In this document: positions 48,967 through 62,900 of the stretch, piece after piece
Layout of the letters: each line of letters begins with the position of its first letter
How positions within the stretch are numbered: position 1 is the first letter of the stretch
NCBI RefSeq assembly: GCF_018320785.1
Contig: NC_054882.1
Span: forward strand, 1 to 64,000
Origin: Cheilinus undulatus
Taxonomy: Eukaryota > Chordata > Actinopteri > Labriformes > Labridae
DNA length: 64,000 nt
Direction of reading: 5' to 3'
The notes under the pieces: model-generated
What the model was told of the DNA's origin: nothing
The model's input: the letters and a program-made list of their open reading frames with translations, nothing else
The model's database searches: none
Made by a program: the position numbers and the translations under genes

Positions 48967-51900
48967 TCAGATACATTCACAGGTGAGCCGGTCTCTTCGT
49001 ACACTTGTGACGACTCGTACTCTGTGGTCGGTCTGCTGCTGCAGGTCAGAGGTCAGCCGCTGCAGACGAGGACTCGGCCCGTAGACCACCCAGCTGGGGT
49101 CCCTGGGGTCTGGTCGGTGGAACAAGTCCAGAATCTCAAGTGTGTTGAGTCTTTGCAGCTGCTGCAGTGACAGGAAGTCCTCGTCAGATATGTGGAGATG
49201 GCTGAAACAGGAAACAGAAAGCAGATTAAAGTTCGTGTAAGAACAGACGGAGACGGCCCAGTTTGAAGACTCACTTGATCCTCAGAGTCCTCAGGTTAGG
49301 AAAGAGCTGCGGGATGAGCCGGACCAGGTTGGAGGAGGAGTTCCAGGGCTCCAGGTAGAGGTGTTCCAGGCGAGGAGCTCTGGCTGAGATCACGTGGAGG
49401 TCATCAGGCTGCAGGTCGACACACAGCTTCAGACTGACGAGGGACGACGGCAGGAGGTCAGCATACGCCGCCAGAGGATGGCCTCCTATTGGACAGTCAT
49501 CATTGTCGTCAACCTGCTGCAACTTATCATTAAAATGGGCAATTTATCTCAGGATTTGCAGCAACATGCTAGCATTTAAAGTCCAAGGCATCCCTAGACC
49601 CTACAGCAATTTGTTCCCAAATTTTGCAACTTGTTCAAAGGCCTTGCAGCAACGTTTCCCATGATCCCTGCAGCAACTTGTCTGCAAAATCTGCAACTTG
49701 TCCCAGGATCACTGCAGCAAATTGTCTTCAAAATCTGCAACTTGTCCCATGATCCCTTCAGCAACTTGTCACCAAAATCTGCAACTTGTCCCAGGATCAC
49801 TGCAGCAAATTGTCTTCAAAATCTGCAACTTGTCCCATGATCCCTTCAGCAACTTGTCACCAAAATCTGCAACTTGTCCCAGGATCACTGCAGCAACTTG
49901 TCCCATGATCCCTGCAGCAACTTGTCACCAAAATCTGCAACTTGTCCCAGGATCACTGCAGCAACTTGTCCCATGATCCCTGCAGCAACTTGTCTGCAAA
50001 ATCTGCAACTTGTCCCCATGATCCTTTCAGCAACTTGTCAGCAAAATCTGCAACTTGTCCCAGGATCACTGCAGCAACTAGCACTTTTAAGTCTCAAACT
50101 TTCCAAGCTTGTGCTGCAACTTCTTTCCAAAAGCATGCAATGGTCCCCAGGCCCTACAGCAACTTGTCTCAAAAAAAAGTCTGCAACTTGCCCCAGGATC
50201 CCTGCAGCAACATGCTTGCACCTGCAAGTCTCAGACATCCCAAAATCCTGCTGCAACTTGTTGAAACGCCTTGTAGCTTAAATTTCCAAACATCCTGGGA
50301 TCCTGCTGCAACTTCTTTACAAAAGCAGGCAATGAATTCCAGGCATTGCCCAACTTGTCCCAAATGTCTGCAGCTTGTTCAAAAGCCTTACAGCAACTTG
50401 TTCTTAAAACCTGTTAGTCCCAGGATCCTTGCAGCAATTTGCCCTAAAAGGCCCAGTAGCAACTTCTTCCAAATATCTGCAAATTTTCCAAAGGTCCCTG
50501 CTGCAATTAGCCTCAAGAAGTCTGCAACTTTACCAACAACCCTTGCAGCTCTGCTGTCCACAGACTCTTACAACTACATGGTTGACAACCTCAACTTCTC
50601 CAGATGTCTCCAACGAGTCCAAAGCTCTTGAAGATGAAAGCAACTTCTCCCAGGACCTCTGCAACAAGTTTTAGCAACTTTGTGGTTTGTCTTGGATCTC
50701 GACCTTTAACCCTTAACCTCTGCTGCAGCTAGTCTGGTTTCAATCAACAACACTATCAGCAAACGGTTGCACCAATGTGTTGGCGATGGTTGCATAAGAA
50801 GGTGAAGATTACTCCTCACACCTTGTTTAAAAATTGCCAAAATATTTCCACACTGCTCCCTAAATGTTCATTAAAATACGACCCATGATCTGTAGTTTTG
50901 TTTTTAGGTTTGGCCTCCTTTAACAGCAGAGACTTTATTGTCTAACAGCGTGGGATCGTAAAGTATTGAACTTTGAACTCATGTTGCCAACCTGACAGCA
51001 GAGTCGTGATAAAGCAACAGTCAACATTTGTGTCTCACCGTGCACGCTGAGGCTGTGGAGCTGAGTCAGAGACCTGAGCCAGGTCTGAAGGTGACAGACG
51101 GGTCCAGGTACGGAGTACAGATGGTACACCCACAGATTACGGACATTCGACAGCGACTGAAGAACCTCCGGCGTCACCGCCGCGTCGTAGTTCAACAGTT
51201 GTAGGTCGGTTAGCTTTAGAGCAGCGCCACCTGCTGGAGGACAAAGACAAAATACCAGCAATAACCCTAGAGTAAGCACAGAGCTGAAAACAACAAATCC
51301 GCAGCTTTTTGACTAGTTGCAGAGTTTTGTTGACTAGCTGCTGCAGGACATTTAGACCAGTTCTCATTAAAGATGATGTCATTAAATATAACATTCCATC
51401 CTTGCCTTTAAAGATGATGGAATTAAACATTACATTTCATCCTTGCCTTTAAAGATGATGTCATTAAACATGACATTCCATCCTTGCCTTTAAAGATGAT
51501 GGAATTAAATATTACATTCCATCCTTGCTTTTAAAGATGATGTTATTAAATATGACATTCCATCCTTGCCGTTAAAGATGATGGAATTAAATATGACATT
51601 TAATCCTTGCCTTTAAAGATGATGTTATTAAATATTACATTCCATCCTTGCCTTTCAAGATGATGTCATTAAATATGACATTCCATCCTTGCCGTTAAAG
51701 ATGATGGAATTAAATATGACATTTAATCCTTGCCTTTAAAGATGATGTTATTAAATATTACATTCCATCCTTGCCTTTCAAGATGATGTCATTAAATATG
51801 ACATTCCATCCTTGCCTTTAAAGATGATGTCATTAAATATGACATTTAATCCTTGCCTTTAAAGATGATGTTATTAAACATTACATTTCATCCTTGCCTT

Positions 51901-53703
51901 TAAAGATGATGGAATTAAATATTACATTCCATCCTTGCTTTTAAAGATGATGTTATTAAATATTACATTCCATCCTTGCCTTTAAAGATGATGTCATTAA
52001 ATATTACATTTAATCCTTGCCTTTAAAGATGATGTTATTAAATATGACATTCCATCCTTGCCTTTAAAGATGATGTTATTAAACATTACATTCCATCCTT
52101 ACCTTTAAAGATGATGGAATTAAATATGACATTCCATCCTTGCTTTTAAAGATGATGGAATTAAATATTACATTCCATCCTTGCTTTTAAAGATGTTATT
52201 AAATATTACATTCCTTCCGTGCTTTTAAAGATGATGTTATTAAATATGACATTCCATCCTTGCTTTTATAGATGATGTTATTAAATATTACATTCCATCC
52301 TTGCCTTTAAAGATGATGGAATTAAATATTACATTCCATCCTTGCTTTTAAAGATGATGTTATTAAATATTACATTCCATCCTTGCCTTTAAAGATGATG
52401 TTATTAAATATTACATTCCATCCTTGCTTTTAAAGATGATGTTATTAAATATTACATTCCATCCTTGCTTTTAAAGATGATGTTATTAAATATTACATTC
52501 CATCCTTGACTTTAAAGATGATGGAATTAAATATGACATTTAATCCTTGCCTTTAAAGATGATGTTATTAAACATGACATTCAATCCTTGCCTTTAAAGA
52601 TGATGTCATTAAATATTACATTCAATCCTTGCCTTTAAAGATGATGTTATTAAATATTACATTCCATCCTTGCCTTTAAAGATGATGGAATTAAATATGA
52701 CATTTATTCCTTGCCTTTAAAGATGATGTTATTAAATATTACATTCAATCCTTGCCTTTAAAGATGATGTTATTAAATATGACATTCCATCCTTGCCTTT
52801 AAAAATGATGTTGTTAAATATTACATTCCATCCTTGCCAGGCCCAGCCCCCTCTAAGGTTTAATGTCTTGTCAGCTCATCAGCGTTCCCGTTAAGAACTC
52901 GTTAATGACAGTGCGCAGGAGAAAAGCGGTTAAAGAGGCTCAGGACTAGACTCCTCTCGAGCTTAAACAGATCTACTCCATTACCAGAGGGGGGCGCCAA
53001 AGTCATCACAAAGACCCTCAGCTCTAAAAGTAAACCATTTAAAATATGTACCTGTGGGGTGGGCGGGGCTAAAGAAGTCATTTGGCAGCGTCTTGTAGGT
53101 GATGGCGGTAATGGACAGGTACGTTAGCTCGGACAGGTGAGCCAGGAGTCCGCTGAGCGGCGTCACTAGCAGACTGCCGTCGTGATGAAGCCGCAGGGTC
53201 GTCAGGCGCGTCAGCTGAGCGATGGCGTCCAGCAGGTGAGGGACGGAGCAGGTGAGCTGCAGGCCACAGAGGCTGAGCTGAGTCAGCCGATCCCGCACAG
53301 GAAACAGGAAGGCCATGCTTTTCAGGGGAGCGTAACAGGAAGTGACGGCCAGCCGCTTCAGCTGCGGGAACAGTTTCAGATCGCCCACGCCGTCCTCCCT
53401 CCAGTCGTCCAATCGCAGCGCATCGACCCCCGGGAGCCACGAGGACAGCTGCTTCAGGTGTTTCCTCTTACCTGAGCGCAGGTACACCCTGCCCACGTGC
53501 CTCTGAGCCAGACTGCACCAGAACTGGCGGTTATACCGCGAGAAGTCTCGGAGCATGACGGTGAAACCACGCCATAGAGGGCGGGACTTATCCACCAGGT
53601 GTTTAAAGTGAGAGCAGGTACAGCGCACGCTCAGTTTGTCTTTCCATGACAAGAAGCTGAACACCTGCAACCACAGCTCGGCTGGAAGCTGCAGCACGGA
53701 CAT
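48967..53703 (-). CDS. F-box/leucine-rich repeat protein (SCF substrate receptor type)
   Basis: Four exons on the - strand: 53703-53052, 51233-51039, 49485-49275, 49201-48967 (stop TGA). Phases 1, 1 and 2 agree, giving 430 codons. The start chosen is the ATG at 53,703 (MSVLQLPAELW); an upstream GTG in frame is not a start. F-box at residues 4-48: LPAELWLQVFSFLSWKDKL, VRCTCSHFKHLV, RPLWRGF. The rest is leucine-rich repeats (LKRLAVTSCYAPL, LTQLSLCGLQL, LTRLTTLRLHHDG, LRSLTQLHSLSV, PNLRTLRI). By family such proteins bind SKP1 through the F-box and recruit targets for ubiquitination through the LRRs. I do not recognise the orthologue. Introns 1 and 2 are filled by minisatellites. Confidence 0.85.
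49510..50640. repeat. Degenerate CTGCAGCAACTTGTCCC array in F-box gene intron 2
   Basis: Repeats of CTGCAGCAACTTGTCCC plus CATGATCCCT or AGGATCACTG, best ordered at 49,660-50,070 with 34-bp steps and 68-bp pairs, and increasingly degenerate to about 50,640. Frames of 70-230 codons arise from it and are not genes. Confidence 0.85.
51217..51238 (-). promoter_or_regulatory. CTCF-like motif over an F-box gene splice acceptor
   Basis: The - strand reads CCTCCAGCAGGTGGCGCTGC, an almost ideal CTCF core, and coincides with the acceptor of exon 2. The acceptor itself is a CAGCAG tandem (NAGNAG) site; use of the second AG would drop one alanine codon and keep frame. Confidence 0.4.
51368..52840. repeat. 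41-bp minisatellite in F-box gene intron 1, about 36 copies
   Basis: Unit core CATCCTTGCCTTTAAAG then ATGATGTTATTAAATATTAC; variants ATGATGGAATT, ATGTCATT and ACATTTAATCC. On the - strand it reads AAAGGCAAGGATGGAATGT, the phrase that also defines the repeats at 18.3 and 62.4-63.0 kb, so it is an independent expansion from the same dispersed element. Confidence 0.94.
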
Positions 53704-54249
53704 GATCACGTTACCAACACGTCACCAACAGGTGGAAAAATACGTCAAACCACAAATCCTTCATTAACCAGGTGAAAACAGGTAAACAGGTACCTTAAAT
53801 GATGCGTCAATACGTCACTAACACGTCACACATTTAGTGGTGAAACAAGTTTTTATAGCGAGTCTCTGGTGAAAAATAATCACAACACCTTCATGGAAAC
53901 CCTGTTAAAGACCACAGCAGGTGAGAAACAGGTACAAAAAAATACCCACAATAACTCCTTTAAACACGTCAAAAACACGTCCTTACGTCACTAATACGTC
54001 AAAAAGTTGTCACCAAGTCTTCGTAAAGACGTCTGTCAGCCCTGCAGCTCTGAGATCTCCAGTCTGTATCGATTATCGATCGAACATGCCCTCCGCATCC
54101 TCACGCGTCTCCACTTCCTCCTGCGTCAGGCCGCTGCAGAGATCGTATGTGAACGGAAAGAGGTCTCACTCTGAATGTTTCTGCTCCGCTGAAGATCCAT
54201 GTTGACACTTAAGTTCATTCAATCTTTATTTTGTAGCTTTTATATAATA
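53704..54249. other. F-box gene upstream region
   Basis: Contains many copies of ACGTCA (ACACGTCACCAACAGG, TACGTCACTAACACGTCA, AATACGTCAAAAAG) between 53,710 and 54,010, which suggests a short-motif-rich promoter; ACGTCA is half of a CRE. No TATA box is obvious. Confidence 0.4.
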
Positions 54250-55017
54250 TCACTGGTGTCAAACTCGAGGCCCGAGAGCCAAATGCGGCCCACGGTGCAG
54301 TCTAACCCGGCCCACCCTATCTGAATTAGAACTGGCCTGCTGCTATGAGCTCTGCAGATTTCTCCAGTATACAAATGTAAATTTAACCTTGAAGATTAAA
54401 AAAAGTCCTTACGTTAAAAAGTAGAGAGTAGCAATAATTAGATAAAAAGTCAGGAATGAGGGAAAGAAATTCATTTTTGTTTTCATTTCATATTTGTATT
54501 TTGCATCCCAACATTATGACCTAAACTTATGATTTTGACTTTTATTTCATATTTAGGCCTTTTAAATTCATAATTCTGACCTTTTTTCTCATATTGGGAA
54601 CTTTTGGATTCACAATTTTTCATTTTAAATCAATTCTAGGCCTTTTAAACTCCTAACTTTCACTTTTTATCCCATATTTTCCCTTTTTAACTCTTGATCT
54701 GAATTATATCTCATATTTTGACTTTTAAACTCATGATTTTTACTCTCTATCTCATATATTTGCCTTTTAAAACATTATTTTGACTTTTAATTTTGTATTT
54801 TGACCTTTAGGACTTTTTATTTCAGATTTATTGATGCTGTGAGTTTAATCATTTGGACTTTTTTTTAGAAATCTTAAAGTCATTTATCGTCACTGTTTAA
54901 TTTATTACCTGTAAAAACACAGCTGACAGTGTTCAGGTAAATCTTGACCCTGTTAGACCCTCAGGTTAGACCTGAATTCAGATTTCGGCCCCTGCTGTGA
55001 TCGAGTTTGACCCCTGT
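54250..55017 (+). mobile_element. hAT-like non-autonomous element, compact copy
   Basis: Left end CACTGGTGTCAAACTCGAGG, right end GATCGAGTTTGACCCCTG: inverted termini of the CAGGGGTGTCAAACTC type. The middle holds ATTTTGACTTTTAATTTCA-like phrases from which the 40/41-bp array at 23-24 kb appears to have grown. Confidence 0.65.
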
Positions 55018-55029
55018 ATTATATGATAA

Positions 55030-55195
55030 TAGTCACATCTACAGCCACTTTATTAGGTACACCTGTTAAACTGCTCACTTATGTAGCTATGCAGTCAGCC
55101 AATCACAGGGCAGTAATCCATGTTTAGGCAGGTGTACAGGTCAGATTAGCTGAAGGTCAAAGCATCAGGAGGTGTTGATTGGAGCATTTCAGCAC
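55030..55195. mobile_element. TTTATTAGGTACACCTG repeat
   Basis: CAGCCACTTTATTAGGTACA, GCCAATCACAGGGCAG and GGAGCATTTCAGCA in order match a widespread short fish DNA element by memory; boundaries approximate. Confidence 0.5.
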
Positions 55196-56869
55196 ATCCT
55201 GATCTAGTGAAATTTCCAGAGAAAATCTGGACCTGTTTAGGGATTTTTAGTTCCTGGGAAAGATCACTATGAGGCCCTTCTCCATTTATCTAAAATCAGT
55301 TTGAGTGAGTCTACCAAATATTCTGAAGCAGAACTACAGGAAGTACTTGAATGGTTGATCTGGATCCCCCACAGTCCTTCATCAGCTCCTGGAAGAGCGT
55401 CAGAATCAAACGGCCTTCATTATGCAGACCTGCTGTCCTTCAGACTAAACCAAGAATCATTCTAGAGTCGTCCAGCATACGTCTGCTCTCTGACATTATT
55501 AGATCCCCTAACACACCTCTGTGCACGCGTGTTAGGCTGCAGCCCCGCCCATCAGATGCAGACAGATGCTAACACTCTGTGCTGACGCCAGAGGACAGAG
55601 GGCCACATACAGAAATATACTAGGACGGCGCCGCCACGTTCATATTCCTCGCCATGAGGATTTTAAAGTTAGTCAGACTCGTCCAGTGTAGGTGAATACA
55701 TGCTTAGACTGAGTATGCCTAAATTGCTCGTTAATGGCTGGCAGGGCAAACAGACGGTCATTTTCAGGGTTTTGGGCAGCCAGTCAGACTTCCCCTGTTT
55801 AGCTCTGGCTACCACTAGCTCCGCCCCTGAAAAGTTATTGGTGCTGCTGTTTGCTGTGATGATCCATCAGGATGTTATTATTCAAAATATCTTCATGTCA
55901 AAATGTTTGTTTGCAGATTTAACTAGGCAGCACGTAAACAGGAAGTAGAATACAGTTAAGCACAAGCTTCCTGTTTTAGTGTGGGCCATATTTCATCTAA
56001 CATCTGGATTTCAGACCAGATCAACAATGGGCCATGGGCCGCATTTGGCCCCCGGGCCACAGTTTGGATCCTCCTGGCTTCAACTATCGATTTGGTAGCG
56101 GCACTTTTTAGAATTTGTAGGGGGCGCCACAGAGCCATTTCGCTATTTATCCACTGTTCCTGTGTTTACCAAAGAGTTATAACATTACAGGCGTTCTTAT
56201 CCCCTGAAAAAACTACTTCCTGTTTCATGGTGAATAATCCTTTGCCATGGCAACAGCTGTTGTCGTAGACCTGTAGGCGTGAAAGATGAGGGCTGATTTA
56301 AGGATGTTCTCAGGCCTGGGCAGCCTGGAAGGAATTGTTTTAAGAGTAAAAGCCACTTCCTGTACCATGGCGAGGCACCAAAGTTTAAAATGATAAAAGA
56401 ACGACGCCCTTTAGCTTTTGTGCACAAGCTGAACAACTTTTATTCATGGGATGCTCTCTTTTAGCAGCAAACCAAATTTAAAAGATTAAAAATGTCCCAC
56501 TTCCTGTCTGCCGTAGGATATCCTTTTACCCTAACTACAGTTTGTTTCTGCTTTTCAGCCAGTCAGTCCGTTACTAACTTTAAATGTTTCTGTAAAAGCA
56601 GACAGAGTGAAACCTCTCCATACAATAGCTCCTCTCAGGCTGATGACGTCAGTAAATCCCAGAAGAACTCCTCAGAGACTACCATAAACGGCCCTGCTGC
56701 TCTTCAGCTCGGTAATGTACCATCAGCATCATCAGAGGGTTAGATAAAGACTGGAACCTTGTGTGGTTTCATCCTGGAGCAGAGCGGAGATCCTCATCCT
56801 CTGGCTCTTTAATGTCTTAAATATTATTCCCCCAAACATCCTTAAAAAGAGTCAACTTTTCCCCCTTTA
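55196..56869. other. Intergenic DNA with transposon scraps
   Basis: No gene recognised. 55,985-56,080 is an hAT-end fragment (GGGCCGCATTTGGCCCCCGG, CACAGTTTGGATCCTCCTGG). GGGGGCGCCACAGAGCC at 56,119 resembles ends of other fish elements. Short open frames here have no recognisable content. Confidence 0.45.
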
Positions 56870-57310
56870 TACCATGTTTTGCCACTTTTCACCCATTTCA
56901 GCTTCTTTTTGTCATTAAATAAAAAACATTTTCATACTTTTTTCCCGTTTTTGCCTCCTTTTTTTTGCCACTATTATCCAACTTTTGCCCTTTTCACCAT
57001 TTTCTGCCTGTTTGAGCATCCCTTTGTTAACCTGACATGCCAGATGGATTTGTTTCACATGAGCGTTTGGGGAAAGGGCAGAGCCTCTGAGAAAAACTCA
57101 GAGTCTGATTGGATGAACGTTAACCCCTTTTCAACACATTGCTCATTTTGACACCTCTTTGTGCCACTTTTGACCCATTTTTGCAGTTTTTCCCTTTTTT
57201 GCCATTTCAAGCCCATTTTTGCTTTTTCTTTTGCCACTTTTATTCAGTTTTGGCCGTTTATGCCCATTTTTGCATTTTTGGCCGTGTCATTTTGGTCATT
57301 TTATCCCATT
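56870..57310. repeat. TTTTGCCAC-type low-complexity element with an insertion
   Basis: Inverse orientation of the GTGGCAAAA family (TTTTGCCACTTTTCACCC, CCATTTTTGC). Interrupted at 57,050-57,125 by a fragment of the 28.2-28.8-kb TIR element (GCCTCTGAGAAAAACTCAGA, TTGGATGAACGTT). Followed by another hAT-like scrap (AGGCCCTCAGGTTAGACC) to 57,385. Confidence 0.55.
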
Positions 57311-58105
57311 TTGACAGTTTCTGGTTAAATCTTGTTAGGCCCTCAGGTTAGACCTGAATCCAGAATCCGGCCCCTGCTCTGAGCTGATACTGCCTTTCTC
57401 CTTGGAAATATTGATTTTTGTCTTTCTATTTTTGTTACTGTCTTCATCAGTATTTATTATTTGTGTCTGTATTCATGGTTTTGTGTGTTTGTTCACACCT
57501 GAACGTTGAATCTCAGAGCTCATGGAGCTTCACTGTCCTTTAAACCTCTGTGTGTCTGCGACTGTCTGATGTAAATATTCATTACAAAAACTGAATTCAG
57601 ATTTAAAGAAACCTCCAGAGTCCTCTACAGCAGGGGTTTTCAAAGTGTGAGGCGGGCCTCCCCTGGGGGGCGCCACAGAGCTTCAGGGGAGGCGCGGCAC
57701 CATAAACCTGAAAAAAACAGGTGATTGTCTTTGCTAACCTCTGCTGTGCATGGAGCTACATGGACTTATAGTTACTATAGGGACTATGCTATAGAGCAGC
57801 GTTACTCAACCAAAGAGCCACATTATTAAAAATACCTTTGCATGAGCCACAGTCTAAGAGGTGAAAAGTGGCAAAAACAGCTTGAAGTAGCAATAAAACA
57901 GGTTAAAGGTGGCAAAAAAGGCCAAAAAGCAGCAAAACATGGGTGAATAACAAAAAACTGGAAAACTTATCAGAAAGAAGCAGAAATGGGCGAGAAGTGG
58001 AAAAAAAATTAGTGGAAAGTGACGAAAATGGGCAAAAAGCAGTCAAGAGTGGCAAAATGGGCAAAAAAAGAGGAAACAAGTGGTATTTAGTGGCAAAAGG
58101 AAGCT

Positions 58106-59368
<1,263 letters not shown>

Positions 59369-59832
59369 AATGGACAAAAGTCTAAAAAAAAAAAAAAAAA
59401 ATGGTAAAAAAGGGCAAAAATTGGGAAAAGGTGGCAAAAAGACGTCACAAAAATGAACCAAAAAAATGGGGAAAAAGGGCAAAAATGGCATAAAAGTGGG
59501 AAAAATGGGGAAAAAGAGGTGAAAAGAAGGTGTAAAATGGCAAAAGAGGGTATTTTATGGCATTATAACTGAATAAGAGGGAAAGGCAGATGTTTAGGGA
59601 CTTTTACAAACCAAAATATCCAAAATATATTAAAGTTAAACATTTTTAAAGATTAGACATAAATGTTTGAATTTGTTTTTTAAATTTCAATCCTTTTGTG
59701 GGTGGGGGTCCACGGAACGGATCAGTTCTTCTTAGGGGAGGCTCATTCTCACACACTTTGAAAAGTCCTGGTCTAGGACTAAAAGACAAGTTCTGCTTCA
59801 TCCTTATCTTTCTCCACATTAATCCTCCGGAT

Positions 59833-59847
59833 CAGCAGGGGGCGCTG
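59833..59847 (+). promoter_or_regulatory. CTCF-like motif at the cinp promoter
   Basis: CAGCAGGGGGCGCTG, close to the CTCF core, 75 bp before the start codon of cinp. Confidence 0.45.
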
Positions 59848-59921
59848 ATGCTCCACAGAGCCGCAAACACAACGAAGAAGAAGAAACCCGGCAGTGTGAA
59901 TTCGATCAACAACGTGAGGAG

Positions 59922-62900
59922 ATGGAGGGTGAGTGAGCAGCTGAAGATCGATCATTAATGTTTGAAACCGAAGATCAGTTTAGTTATAGCCTGATAAACC
60001 TGAATGCACGAGAGAGAGAGAGAGAGAGAGAGGGGAGAGAGAGAGGAGAGGGAGAGAGAGAGGAGAGGGAGAGAGAGAGGGAGAGAGAGGGGAGAGGGAG
60101 GGGAGAGAGAGGGAGAGGGAGAGGGAGAGAGAGAGGGAGGGGAGAGGGAGAAAGAAAGGGAGAGAGAGAGGGGAGAGGGAGGGGAGAGAGAGGGAGAGGG
60201 AGAGAGAGAGAGAGGGAGAGGGAGCAAGGGAGAGAGAGAGAGGGGAGAGGGAGAGAGAGAGGGAGAGAGAGGGAAGTTAAATATGCAAATATGTTGGCAA
60301 CCTTTGAATTAGAGGGTGAAGCTAAAGAACCAGGATGACTGCAACTCTGACAGTAAAACCCAGTCTGGTCTGGTCTGGTCTGGTCTGGTCCAGGGGCCGG
60401 ATTCTGGATTCAGGTCTACCCTGAGGGTCTAACAGGGTCACTTTTTTAGCCAGAAACTACCAACCTCATTTCTCCAGTAATAAAATATGAAAAAACTTTA
60501 AAACTTAGCACTGATGAGAAATGATTTTGAGGATAAAATAGTAAAACTGATCAGTGTAAAGGCTCACAATCTGAGAAAAGTAAATTTATTAGTTCCAAAA
60601 GGTTGAAACATGAAACTGAAAAATAATGTTTTTAAAGGCAAATATATTAGAAAGAAAGTCAAAATTATGAGTTTAAAAGGTCAAAATATGAAATAAAATT
60701 TAAATCATGAATCTAAAAGCTCAAAATGATAGAAGTCAAAATTATGAGTGTAAATGCTCAAAGTGAGAAATAAAAAGTCAAAATCTTAAGTTTGAGCCCT
60801 GCTTGTGAAATGCTGAATTGAAAATGTGAAATTGAAACACAAATTAATTTCTTTTCCCACATTCCTGTCTTCTTATCTAAATATTTTTACTCCTTACTTT
60901 TCCAGATTTTGTGTTTAAACAAGGAAATCTTAAATCATCAGGATAAGTTCACATTTTTATACCTGAGGAAATCTGCAGACCTCAGACTGATGGGACAGTT
61001 AGAACACAAATATCAGATCATCTATGGGCCGGACTTAACTGTTCCAGGGGCCGGATTTGACCCCCAGGCCTTGAGTTTGACACCCCTGGTCTTGTCTAAA
61101 TGGGATTGGCAACAAAGTTGGTGAAACTTGTAGCAGAGGTCTGAGGACAAGTTGCTCCAGAACCCTGACCTAAGGAACTCGAGCCTGGGACTTACTGCAG
61201 GACTCTGGGACTGGGGTGTCAGTTTTTGGATTAGGAAGCAGGTTTTTGGATAAGCTGCTACGAGGTTCAAGGATGAGTCTGAGTGTTTTTTAATCTAGTT
61301 GCACTTTTGTTTACTTGTTGCAGTGCCAAAGACTAGCTGTTTGGGTACTAGTTGCTGAGACTAGTTGCTGAGTCTAGGTTACTGAGACCAGTTGCTGAGA
61401 CCAGTTGCTGAGTCTAGGTTACTGAGACTAGTTGCTGAGTCTAGGTGCCTGGTTGCTGGGGGATATTTTGAGCTAGTCCCAGGGTCTAGGTTCAGCTACA
61501 GGGCTAAAGGGTGAGGACTGACAGTTGCAGAGAAGAATGAATCCATCAGAAACTTCCACGAGTACTTTGCTGCAGACAAGATGGCCGACATACACCCAAT
61601 CCATACCAGAAGTCTCAACCGGAAGTCCGTAGGTCTAAGGTTAGGCTGAGGCATTAAAACCCGAGTGGTTAGGTTCAGGGTAAGGCAGTGGGGAAGGTGA
61701 TGTATTTGAAATCCAGCACCAAGGGTTAGGCTTAGGCGCCAAAAAGACCAACAAACACTGGCAGCTGAGTCCAACACCAAGAGGAAACTTCCGCTTGGGA
61801 CTTCCGGCATGGATTGGATGTATAGTGGCGCCCACGTCGGCCATCTTGACTGCAGTTGGGTCCCTCTCAAAACTGCCATTGCCCTTCACTTTTATCTAAA
61901 TGTTGCAGAAAAGAACAAATTGCCCAATATTTGGTTTCAGTGATGGTTCTAGAGTCACATCAGAGTTTATAGTTCTAGGACGTTGACAACTTGTCTTCTA
62001 AAAGCGTTTTAATGTTTGTTTGTAGGACGAACAGATGACATCATGGTGGGCTCATCAAACAGGAAGTCCTCTGCCATCACAGGAAGTGCCAGAAAGATCA
62101 AAGACAACGCAGCGGACTGGCACAACCTGATGCTGAGGTGGGAGAAACTCAACGGTGAAGGATTCACGGTGGCGGGAAACATCGTCAACATCAGACTGGC
62201 ACGGTGAGCAGACGGCGGGAATGTGGTTGGTTTACATCAGGGAGAGGAAACTTCTCTGTCGCTAAGGTAACAGTGTGCACGTCAGTACGACTGTTCTGTA
62301 GGCGCCCACGCAGCGTCGCCATCTCGACCTCGCTGGTCTGCGTTCACATCAGTGTTGGAGAACACCCGTGTATGATCTCAGCCTGATACTGTAGAAGGAA
62401 TGATCACAGCAGTGATCTTCAAAGGATGACGCCATCTTCAAAGGATGACGTCATCTTCAAAGGATGACGTCATCTTCAAAGGATGACGCCATCTTCAAAG
62501 GATGATGTCATCTTCAAAGGATGACGTCATCTTCAAAGGATGATGCCATCTTCAAAGGATGACGCCATCTTCGAAGGATGACGTCATCTTCGAAGATGAT
62601 GTCATCTTCACAGGATGACATCAACAGAGGCAGAGGATGGAATCTTGGTGAAGATGGGAATGTTGGGGCCCTTTTCCTTCTATTTTTGTCAGATAGTCCA
62701 CCATAGTTGACAAGGTTGGAATGTTTTATAAACTTTGATGACATCATCTCTAAAAGCAGGGATGGAATGTTGGTGAAATTGGGGTCATTTTCCCTCCATT
62801 TTTTTGTTGGCCATTTCTGGCATGGATGTAATTTTCCATAAGCATTGTTGATATAACTGTAAAGGCAAAGATGGAATGTTTTATAAGCCTCAAATGCATT

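Noticed and set aside
49594-50674. Several 60-230-codon frames in the CTGCAGCAACTTG region
   Set aside because: All are composed of the degenerate repeat and overlap each other in different frames within F-box intron 2.
53078-53475. Alternative frames of 97-120 codons across the first F-box exon
   Set aside because: They overlap the F-box/LRR frame, whose domain content and splice phases are consistent.
59955-60338. Arg/Glu-rich and Leu/Ser/Pro-rich frames
   Set aside because: Products of the GA microsatellite in cinp intron 1.
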